Assembly (NCBI GenBank): GCA_015494735.1
Contig: WGAQ01000111.1
Coordinates: forward strand, 1 to 12,306
Length of the DNA stretch: 12,306 nt
DNA from: Caldifarciminota bacterium
GTDB lineage: Bacteria > Hydrothermota > Hydrothermia > LBFQ01 > DSFT01
Reading direction: 5' to 3'
A program made the translations under genes and the position numbers. Shown in pieces: positions 6,326 to 12,051 of this stretch. The notes under the pieces were generated by a model. The model did not search any database. It saw nothing but the letters and a program-made list of their open reading frames with translations, and was not told the DNA's origin. Each line of letters starts with the position of its first letter. Position 1 is the first letter of the stretch.

Positions 6326-8284
6326 CTACTTAATTTCGCTCAAATCGAGGGATTTCTCCCTCTCGTACTTCTCGACCAGCTTCAGCACCAGAAGTCCTGC
6401 CTCGTTTATGGTGTTCTGTCCCATGAGTTTTGCAGATCTCAGGATTAACAGTTCCTTCTGGAATCTTTCGGGCTCCAGCCCGGATATCTTTATGGCTTCC
6501 TGAATCTGCCTCGGAAGTATCCTCACCTTCTTCTCCTTCACGTAAAGGGTTCCCACCTGCGCTATAGCCCTGAGCACCCTCACCATGAGGGGATTTATCG
6601 GATTTCCAAGGCTGTCCGGTGCTCCTGCGAGGGCTCTCTTCAACAGTTTACCATCTTCCGTCAGGACGATGCCATCATCCGGCAGTATATCCAGATATCC
6701 CCTCGCCTCCAGTTTGTTGAGGGCGAACTCTATCTCCTCGTGCCATATGGGGTCGAAACTCTCGTAAACATTCTCCACGAAGAATCCCCTTTCTGGAATG
6801 GCCTTGAGGACCATGAGTTCGAATCTGGTCAGGTGGGGCATCCTTTCTATCTGGTATGCGAGGGATGCATAGAGTTTCCCAGATTCTGTGGGACCCCCCT
6901 GACTTACGAGGTTTCTTTCTTCCGCTGCTTCGTACCAGGAACGATTCGGAGCCGCAAACTCCCTGTTGCCTATGGTTATGGCCTTCACTGCGATGGAGGG
7001 AATGTCCCTGATTCCCCTGAGATTCATGTCCCGGAGCACCTGCATTCCATGGTCCGTAATGTCGAAGACCTCCTTACCCTCCATCTCCATGCTCCGGATC
7101 AATCCGAAGGATTCCAGGGAGTAGAGGGCCTGACGGACCAGGTCCATCATCTTATCGCGCCACTTTCCTCCCTTCTCGTAGAAACTCTTGAAGACTTCTT
7201 CCACCGTTTTGAGTTCTGCGAATTTCTTCTCTATCTCCCTTTTCTTCTGATAACCTATGTCCTGATAGATGCGCCTGCCGTAGTAGGATATAAGGTGCTT
7301 GTATTCCTTCAGGGGTCTGTACAGGAGCTCGTTCACTATCTCGTCCGCGGTGGGCAGTATTTCCGGGTTGGTCCCGTGTTTGTCCCAGAGTCTGTCTATG
7401 GTTCTGAGGATTTCCGCATCCAGTATGTCTATCGATATGGTCTTCACCTCCATGAATTTCTTCCCTTTCCACAGGTTATACACCTCCAGCAGTTTTTCGC
7501 CCGCGGGGAGGAGATTGCCCTCACCATCGATGTAGGCGAGTCCCTCCAGGGTCTCTATCTCCGTTTCCGTCAGGAATTCTTTCCCCTCATCCATCAGTCG
7601 GGCCAGGGATACCATTATGTCTTCCGATAGAACTATGTCGTAGGTGGGAGCCACATAGTTCAGGGTTTCCTTTACCAGTTTACCCAGACCGGTGAAGTTG
7701 TAAATCTCCCTGGCGGGAACCGAAAATGCAATCAGCCTCATGGATTCGAGGAGGTAGGGGAGTCGGGTTCTGGTGGGCAGCATGGACTGGGGGGCAGGCC
7801 CTTCGGGCAGTTTGCGGATGAAGTCGTAGAGTTCCCTGTCGATTATCAGGCGGGGTTTGGCTTCCCTGAATATTTCGAAGACGGTCTTACCCTCATCGCT
7901 CACCACCTTCCTCTCCCCCTTCTTCTCCTCCTTCACCGTGGTGGCGAGACCCCTGCTCTGGAGGATTTCGTACGTGCGGGGACTCACGGTATCCCCATTC
8001 CGTATGGCGGATTCCAGCATCAGTATTATGTCCGATGAAATCCACCTGTAGTTCTCATCCCACTCGTCCACGGGGGCAAGGACTCCTCTGGATATGAGGT
8101 TTTCCAGGATTTCGGATATCCCCTTCCCCCAGTATGTGAGGGAGTAGGTTAGGAGTCTGTCCATATTCAGCAGGTTGGCCCTTTCCAGTTCCAAATACGG
8201 GGCCTCTTCCTCCTTCTTCACCTCGAGAGCATCCCTATCCTTCAGTTCCAGAAGTATCCTGGCGTGCTCCTTCTTTATGACCAT
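6326..8284 (-). CDS. DUF505-like large protein built of winged-helix-like modules
   Basis: This 652-residue protein has no signal peptide or membrane segment and should be cytosolic. The length, the opening MVIKKEHARILLELKDRD and the overall composition suggest the DUF505 family of archaea and thermophilic bacteria; that assignment is from memory and moderate. Repeated short modules of helices followed by a turn and strand pair recall winged-helix domains: ~57-82, ~98-115, ~225-265, ~378-418 (ALYSLESFGLIRS then EVFDITDHGMQVL), ~484-552 (ALNKLEARGYLDIL then GIVLTEDGKLL) and ~565-640. A DNA- or protein-binding scaffold is a fair inference, but no catalytic motif is seen. Function is unknown. 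The ATG at 8284 has a GGGAGG site nine bases upstream; another ATG at 8291 is out of frame. It is the first gene of an operon with the exported yfdX-like gene, and is divergent from rtcA across 103 bases. Confidence 0.8.
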   Translation of the reverse strand: MVIKKEHARILLELKDRDALEVKKEEEAPYLELERANLLNMDRLLTYSLTYWGKGISEILENLISRGVLAPVDEWDENYRWISSDIILMLESAIRNGDTVSPRTYEILQSRGLATTVKEEKKGERKVVSDEGKTVFEIFREAKPRLIIDRELYDFIRKLPEGPAPQSMLPTRTRLPYLLESMRLIAFSVPAREIYNFTGLGKLVKETLNYVAPTYDIVLSEDIMVSLARLMDEGKEFLTETEIETLEGLAYIDGEGNLLPAGEKLLEVYNLWKGKKFMEVKTISIDILDAEILRTIDRLWDKHGTNPEILPTADEIVNELLYRPLKEYKHLISYYGRRIYQDIGYQKKREIEKKFAELKTVEEVFKSFYEKGGKWRDKMMDLVRQALYSLESFGLIRSMEMEGKEVFDITDHGMQVLRDMNLRGIRDIPSIAVKAITIGNREFAAPNRSWYEAAEERNLVSQGGPTESGKLYASLAYQIERMPHLTRFELMVLKAIPERGFFVENVYESFDPIWHEEIEFALNKLEARGYLDILPDDGIVLTEDGKLLKRALAGAPDSLGNPINPLMVRVLRAIAQVGTLYVKEKKVRILPRQIQEAIKISGLEPERFQKELLILRSAKLMGQNTINEAGLLVLKLVEKYEREKSLDLSEIK

Positions 8285-8350
8285 ATCCCATAACCTCCCT
8301 GTTTTTCATACCGAATTTAATTTATGTTAACGATTTGCCCCTAAATTTTA
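8285..8350 (-). promoter_or_regulatory. Leader and candidate promoter of the DUF505-yfdX operon
   Basis: The minus strand carries CTTTAAAATTT (TAAAAT at 8350-8345), the same box used by other genes here, which would give a leader of about 55 bases. The leader holds AT-rich sequence (another possible -10 near 8320-8311) and a GGGAGG Shine-Dalgarno site at 8299-8294. Which -10 is used cannot be settled by eye. Confidence 0.45.
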
Positions 8351-8373
8351 AAGCCTCTGCAGGTACCCTGCCG

Positions 8374-8387
8374 TAAACTTCTTCCCC
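8374..8387 (+). promoter_or_regulatory. -10 box TAAACT for rtcA
   Basis: TAAACT (8374-8379) fits the TANNNT form of a -10 and lies eight bases before the ATG at 8388. The bases between (TCTTCCCC) contain no Shine-Dalgarno sequence, pointing to a leaderless mRNA. I see no sigma-54 GG-N10-GC element at the matching position, unlike the E. coli rtc promoter. Confidence 0.5.
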
Positions 8388-9410
8388 ATGCTCGTCATAG
8401 ATGGGTCGAAGGGGGAGGGGGGTGGCCAGATTATGAGGACCGCCCTTGCCCTATCCGTACTGCTTGAAAAACCGGTCAGACTGTTCAACATCCGGAGGAA
8501 CAGACCTCAACCCGGATTGAAGCCTCAGCATCTGGAAAGTGTGAGAGCCATTGCCACCATATCCGATGCCCGCGTGGAGGGCCTGCATCCGGGCTCTATT
8601 GAACTCACATTCATACCCCGGAGACCGAAGTGTGGAAGGTACAGGTTCGGTGTGTCCACTGCGGGCAGTATAACCCTCATGATACAGACCATATTTCCGG
8701 TCCTTGCTCTTTGCGAGGGATATTCCATCGTGGAACTGGAGGGAGGGACGGATGTCCCTTTCTCCCCCCTTTTCGATTATATGCGACTCGTTTTCCTCCC
8801 CATAATGGAGAGAATGGGGGTGAAAGCGCGATTGAGATTGATACGGAGGGGCCATTATCCCCGGGGTGGGGGAAAGGCTGTCCTTGAAGTGTGGGGCGTG
8901 AATCGATTGAAGCCCATAAGGGCGGAATTCTTTGGCAAACTCCTGAAGATAAATGGGGTATCCCACTGCACCAATTTACCCTCCCACGTGGCTGATAGGC
9001 AGGTGAAGGGGGCATGCACTCATCTGGAGAAATTGAATGTCCCCTGTGAGATAGAGGAGGAGGTTTCCAGGGGAGCGGGGAAGGGGAGCGGAATAGTGGT
9101 CAGGGGTGTATCTGCTTCCGGTCAGGTCCTGGGGGCGGATTCCCTGGGCAGGCCGGGGAAGAGGGCGGAGGTGGTGGGGAAGGAGGCGGGTAGGAAGTTG
9201 AAGGAGTACGTGGAAAGGGATTGTGGTGTCGACCCCCACATGGGGGATATGATAATCCCGTATATGGCTCTGGCCGAAGGGAAGAGCATAATCACCACCT
9301 GCAGTCTGACGGGCCACATAGAGACCAACCTGTGGGTGGTTCAGGAGATGACGGGGGTCCTCTTCCGGGTGAGCGGTCGGGAACCCGTCAGGATAGAGAT
9401 GGTGGACTGA
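8388..9410 (+). CDS. rtcA: RNA 3'-terminal phosphate cyclase
   Basis: RtcA uses ATP to turn an RNA 3'-phosphate into a 2',3'-cyclic phosphate through an enzyme-AMP intermediate; it is cytosolic. The 340 residues match the family length. Typical signatures are the opening DGSKGEGGGQIMRTALALS, RRNRPQPGLKPQHL, the ELEGGTDVPFSP segment, the RRGHYPRGGGK motif near residue 160 and the C-terminal SLTGHIETNLWV, in which His310 matches the adenylated histidine (His309 in E. coli). The sequence looks complete and active. No rtcB, archease or RtcR-like regulator is visible nearby, so the RNA repair context is not conserved here. The start is set by the family N-terminus and by the -10 box eight bases upstream. 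It ends with TGA at 9408-9410 and is followed by an inverted repeat. Confidence 0.95.
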   Translation: MLVIDGSKGEGGGQIMRTALALSVLLEKPVRLFNIRRNRPQPGLKPQHLESVRAIATISDARVEGLHPGSIELTFIPRRPKCGRYRFGVSTAGSITLMIQTIFPVLALCEGYSIVELEGGTDVPFSPLFDYMRLVFLPIMERMGVKARLRLIRRGHYPRGGGKAVLEVWGVNRLKPIRAEFFGKLLKINGVSHCTNLPSHVADRQVKGACTHLEKLNVPCEIEEEVSRGAGKGSGIVVRGVSASGQVLGADSLGRPGKRAEVVGKEAGRKLKEYVERDCGVDPHMGDMIIPYMALAEGKSIITTCSLTGHIETNLWVVQEMTGVLFRVSGREPVRIEMVD

Positions 9411-9420
9411 CCTATAAATT

Positions 9421-9456
9421 CCGGATTTTTGCCGTGAAATGAATTTCGATATCCGG
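9421..9456 (+). terminator. Inverted repeat after rtcA
   Basis: CCGGAT (9421-9426) and ATCCGG (9451-9456) are perfect six-base arms. Between them GAAA (9436-9439) can pair with TTTC (9444-9447) around TGAA. It begins 10 bases after the rtcA stop and ends 35 bases before the dppA -10 box. There is no T-run after it, so it may be a weak terminator, an mRNA end stabiliser or an operator. Confidence 0.35.
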
Positions 9457-9491
9457 GTGTTTGCCTTCTACTGCTATTCCCGTGCCCGCTG

Positions 9492-9506
9492 TATAATTTC
9501 CCATCC
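9492..9506 (+). promoter_or_regulatory. -10 box TATAAT for dppA
   Basis: A perfect TATAAT (9492-9497), preceded by TG, lies nine bases before the ATG at 9507. The spacer TTCCCATCC has no Shine-Dalgarno sequence, so the message is probably leaderless. A TTGCCT at 9461-9466 is too distant (25 bases) to be a normal -35. Confidence 0.65.
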
Positions 9507-10313
9507 ATGAAGGTCTATATTTCCGTCGATATGGAAGGGATATCGGGGATTGCTAACATGGAGGATGTCCGGCCGGGGAGTCCCCGGTACGAGAGGGGAA
9601 GGAAACTCATGGAGGAGGAAATCAATGCCATAGTGGAGCATCTTATCGAAAAGGGTGTTGAAAGCATAACGGTAAACGATGCCCATGCCTTCGCCGATAA
9701 CCTCAGAATCGAAAACCTGCATCCCCATGTTCAGCTCATATCCGGATATCCGAAGACCCTGTACATGATGGAGGGAATATCTCCCGATTACGACATAGTG
9801 TTCTTCGTGGGATACCATGCATCTGCAGGGAGGACCCATGGATTCCTGGACCATACGTACAGTTCCATGGTCATACACGAAATCTTCCTCAACGGACAGA
9901 GGTTAAACGAGGCGTACATAAACGGGCTGGTTGCTGCATATTACGATGTCCCTGTGGGCCTTATAAGCGGCGATGACGTTCTTTACGAGGAATCGAAGCA
10001 CCTGTTCCCGGAAACGGAATTCGTGGTTACGAAGGTGTCTCTCACCAGGAATTCTGCGATACTCCGTCATCCCAGGAGAGTGTATCGCGATTACAGGAGT
10101 GCGATAGACAGGATTATTAAGAAGGAGATAAAACCCCTTTCGATTCCCGATAGACTGGAATTCGAACTGGTGGTCAGGGATACCCTGATGGCGGATAGAC
10201 TGGAGGTGGCGCCTTTCGTCGAAAGGATGGATGGTTACAGGGTGAGATTCTCCGCTTCCAATCCAATAGAGGCCCTGAAGATGCTCAGAACCATAATATC
10301 GGTGGCAAGGTGA
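9507..10313 (+). CDS. dppA: D-aminopeptidase DppA family (peptidase M55)
   Basis: M55 enzymes are zinc-dependent, self-compartmentalising D-aminopeptidases that release N-terminal D-residues such as D-Ala from short peptides, probably for cell-wall peptide reuse. The 268 residues match the family. The N-terminal SVDMEGISG gives Asp8 and Glu10; further ligands fit His60 (VNDAHAFADN), His104 (VGYHASAG) and Glu135 (LNEAYIN), and His116 in LDHTYSS fits the catalytic histidine. These agree with the Bacillus subtilis set (Asp8, Glu10, His60, His104, Glu133, His115) within one or two positions. No signal peptide is present, so it is cytosolic. It stands apart from the dipeptide transport operon that gave the gene its name. 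The stop codon overlaps the next gene by one base, so the two are probably one operon. Identification is secure; physiological substrate is inferred. Confidence 0.93.
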   Translation: MKVYISVDMEGISGIANMEDVRPGSPRYERGRKLMEEEINAIVEHLIEKGVESITVNDAHAFADNLRIENLHPHVQLISGYPKTLYMMEGISPDYDIVFFVGYHASAGRTHGFLDHTYSSMVIHEIFLNGQRLNEAYINGLVAAYYDVPVGLISGDDVLYEESKHLFPETEFVVTKVSLTRNSAILRHPRRVYRDYRSAIDRIIKKEIKPLSIPDRLEFELVVRDTLMADRLEVAPFVERMDGYRVRFSASNPIEALKMLRTIISVAR

Positions 10314-11014
10314 TGATACTCCTTCTGCTTTCCTGCTCTCAGGCCAGGATGGAGCACCTCTGGCAGACGGCCCGCCTGTGGAGGGCGGGGGAGAACGTGG
10401 CCAGGGTGGATGCTGCCCGCGATAGTTTGAAGAGGTGCCCCCAGGCTGTGAGCTGGCTTTTCCGCACCAAGATATACGAGAAGGACAGATTCGGTATCCG
10501 GGCTATAAGGGACATGTTCATGGGGAATTATGCCCGGACCCTTCCATACCTCAAGGAGGTCCTCCTTTCCACCAGAGTTCAGGGGGTGAAGAATGCCCTC
10601 TATCTCATAAGGGAGTGGCGTGTGAAGGAGCTCGGAGATGTCCTGTGGCAGATTATTCCCCGGTACGATGACAGACCTTCCATGCTGTCCAATATAATCT
10701 ACGGTATTGGACTTTCGGGGGATTCCACACTGGCCAAATACATCGCCGATTTCCTGGAGCATCCGGATGAGCTGATAAGGTACAGGACGATTCAGGCCCT
10801 CGGCAGGATGCATGCGTACCAGTACATTCCGTCCATAATCATGCACCTGGACGATGAGCATGCATTCGTCAGGTACGAGTCGTGCAGGGTCCTCTATTCG
10901 TGGAGGGATAAATCCTTCGAGCAGGTGGAGAAGTTCGCAAGGAATTCCATCGGCTCGGGTCGATTTCGCTTATTCCTGATGTACACCCTCAGGGGGATGT
11001 GCGATTCGCAGTAA
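10313..11014 (+). CDS. Small HEAT-repeat protein, possible lipoprotein
   Basis: With the ATG at 10313 (TGATG overlap with dppA) the protein has 233 residues; a GTG one codon earlier is also possible. It opens MILLLLSCSQ, a very short hydrophobic stretch with a lipobox-like LLSC ending at Cys8, so lipid anchoring is plausible but the basic n-region is missing. Residues ~75-205 form paired helices of the HEAT type, clearest in PDELIRYRTIQALGRMHAYQ and HAFVRYESCRVLYSWRDKSF (~151-202), where helices pack into a solenoid that usually binds other proteins. No catalytic motif is seen. A GGTGG stretch at 10301-10305 may serve as ribosome site. Coupling with dppA suggests a shared envelope or peptide-turnover role, which is a guess from position only. 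The gene ends in TAA and is followed four bases later by a hairpin. Confidence 0.75.
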   Translation: MILLLLSCSQARMEHLWQTARLWRAGENVARVDAARDSLKRCPQAVSWLFRTKIYEKDRFGIRAIRDMFMGNYARTLPYLKEVLLSTRVQGVKNALYLIREWRVKELGDVLWQIIPRYDDRPSMLSNIIYGIGLSGDSTLAKYIADFLEHPDELIRYRTIQALGRMHAYQYIPSIIMHLDDEHAFVRYESCRVLYSWRDKSFEQVEKFARNSIGSGRFRLFLMYTLRGMCDSQ

Positions 11015-11017
11015 GGG

Positions 11018-11039
11018 AGCCGGACGTTCTGGTTCGGCT
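11018..11039 (+). terminator. Hairpin just after the HEAT-repeat gene
   Basis: AGCCGGAC (11018-11025) pairs with GTTCGGCT (11032-11039), eight pairs including one G-U, with a six-base loop. It starts three bases after the TAA. No T-run follows, as with the other hairpins in this window, so its terminator role is inferred mainly from position. Confidence 0.45.
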
Positions 11040-11046
11040 ATGACAG

Positions 11047-11084
11047 ATATCGTATGGCCGTGATTCGCTGTGGCCGTCCGATAT
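11047..11084. repeat. Long imperfect inverted repeat
   Basis: ATATCG (11047-11052) pairs with CGATAT (11079-11084); inside, ATGGCC (11054-11059) pairs with GGCCGT (11072-11077) including one G-U, with one mismatched pair between the two blocks and a 12-base loop. The two arms also contain the direct repeat TGGCCGT. It could fold as RNA or act as a two-site DNA operator. Confidence 0.45.
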
Positions 11085-11182
11085 AGAGATGTTCTGTACC
11101 GATAGATGACCGGTCTATTCGATGAGCAAAGCATGTAAGTCTAAGTTCATCATAATCTTAAAATTACGACCTTTTTGGTGGG

Positions 11183-11224
11183 TTGTTTTTGCCTTTACTT
11201 CCCTGTAAAATTTTATCGGGGAGG
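11183..11224 (+). promoter_or_regulatory. Promoter and Shine-Dalgarno site of the Roadblock operon
   Basis: TTGTTT (11183-11188) and TAAAAT (11206-11211) are separated by 17 bases, the only clear -35/-10 pair in the window. The expected start, about 11218, would give a leader of roughly a dozen bases that is mostly the GGGGAGG ribosome site (11218-11224), six bases before the ATG at 11231. A second TAAAAT at 11159-11164 could give a longer leader. Confidence 0.6.
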
Positions 11225-11230
11225 TTCAAA

Positions 11231-11614
11231 ATGGTGGATTTAAAGGAAATTCTGAAAGAGGTGTCCAGTTTCGTCCCCACCGTATGGGGAATAATAGTCG
11301 TCAGCGAAGATGGTCTGCCCATAGACCATGCATTTACGAGGGCAATGAACATCGATGACCCTCTGATCGTGGCCGGTCTCCTATCATCGGCAACGGGTTT
11401 GATGGAGAATTTGATGAAGGAACTGGCGGAGTCATCTACCGACCTGCTCTTCTCGCAGGGGGATAAGATTTCCATTCTGATAGGCAGAGTGTGCGATGGA
11501 TACCTCGCTTTCCTGGCCAGTCCTGACACGAAACTGGGTCCCCTTCTGATGGAGTTCAAGAAGTATTCCAGGGTCATAGAGGAGAACTTTAAGAAGATTT
11601 TTAAGGGAGGATAA
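11231..11614 (+). CDS. Roadblock/LC7 domain protein
   Basis: This 127-residue protein is a single Roadblock/LC7 domain: an N-terminal helix (LKEILKEVSSFVP), strand WGIIVVSEDGLPID with the family's DG turn, a helix with AGLLSSATGLMENLMKEL, and strands TDLLFSQGDKISILIG and GYLAFLAS before a C-terminal helix. Bacterial and archaeal members such as MglB dimerise and act on small Ras-like GTPases; others have unknown partners. A start at the TTG of 11183 was rejected because the promoter lies downstream of it, while ATG 11231 has an ideal GGAGG site. The gene is followed after two bases by the V4R-like gene and then by a paralogue, so it is the first gene of an operon. The fold is fairly certain; the partner GTPase is not in view. 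Confidence 0.85.
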   Translation: MVDLKEILKEVSSFVPTVWGIIVVSEDGLPIDHAFTRAMNIDDPLIVAGLLSSATGLMENLMKELAESSTDLLFSQGDKISILIGRVCDGYLAFLASPDTKLGPLLMEFKKYSRVIEENFKKIFKGG

Positions 11615-11616
11615 CC

Positions 11617-12051
11617 ATGAGGGAACTGGTCAGAGATTTCATCAGGAATGAGGGAATGGTCCTTCCCTCCAGTTTCGTGGTGGAAATTTACTCACAGATT
11701 CTTCGATTTGCCGGTGGCTTTGCGGGTCTGATACAGGCGGGCTCCCGCAAGGCGGGGGAGAGTGCCGCGCGTGTATTCAAGGAGAAGTACAGGAGTTCGC
11801 TGGATATAAGCGAAATTCCGGAGTTGCTCACCGTGTTCTTCCAGGAATCCGGATTCGGGAATCTGAAGGTGGAACTCAGGGGAGATGTGCTCGTAATAGA
11901 GGTGTCCGACAGCCCCCTTCTTCAGGTCAAGGGGAAGGTGGAATCTGCATTGAAGCCCCTTCAGGGGGCCGTGGAGGGGTTTCTGTCCGAAATGCTGGGC
12001 AAAAAGGTTACGGGAAGTATAAAGGAGAGGGTCATAGAGGTGAAAATATAA
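11617..12051 (+). CDS. V4R-like (Bet3-fold) small protein
   Basis: The protein has 144 residues and no signal peptide. Residues ~22-144 resemble the V4R domain: helices around IYSQILRFAGGFAGLIQAGSRKAGESAARVFKEKYRSS read in parts, a helix ELLTVFFQESGFGNLKVEL (~69-87) leading into strand DVLVIEVSDSPLL, then KPLQGAVEGFLSEMLGKKV with a closing strand ERVIEVKI. The G-F-G-x-L turn and the GAVEGFLSEMLG helix are the most telling parts. The cysteines of many V4R proteins are missing, so metal or heme binding is unlikely. V4R domains share the fold of the Bet3 subunits of eukaryotic TRAPP complexes and often bind small hydrophobic ligands. Placement between two Roadblock genes suggests a joint complex. 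A GGGAGG site lies six bases upstream of the ATG. The family call is by pattern only. Confidence 0.6.
   Translation: MRELVRDFIRNEGMVLPSSFVVEIYSQILRFAGGFAGLIQAGSRKAGESAARVFKEKYRSSLDISEIPELLTVFFQESGFGNLKVELRGDVLVIEVSDSPLLQVKGKVESALKPLQGAVEGFLSEMLGKKVTGSIKERVIEVKI

Larger units (their letters stand above)
11015..11205. other. Structured intergenic region with several stem-loops
   Basis: No credible gene lies in the ~190 bases between the HEAT gene and the Roadblock promoter. Three stem-loops are visible: 11018-11039 (eight pairs), 11047-11084 (twelve pairs in thirteen positions) and 11102-11118 (five pairs, ATAGA/TCTAT). The last 80 bases are AT-richer and hold an extra TAAAAT box at 11159-11164. 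It may be an untranslated leader, a small RNA gene or only terminator plus operators; I recognise no known RNA family. Confidence 0.4.

Noticed and set aside
8341..8353. TTTTAAAG upstream of rtcA as its -10 on the plus strand
   Set aside because: TAAACT at 8374-8379 has the same spacing to the ATG as other genes here; the TTTTAAAG element reads better as the -10 of the divergent operon.
11121..11151. GATGA/TCATC inverted repeat
   Set aside because: Only five pairs with a loop of about 21 bases, in AT-rich sequence; easily due to chance.
11183..11230. Longer Roadblock start at the TTG of 11183
   Set aside because: The -10 box (11206-11211) and the GGGGAGG site lie downstream of it, and the extra 16 residues do not fit the Roadblock N-terminus.
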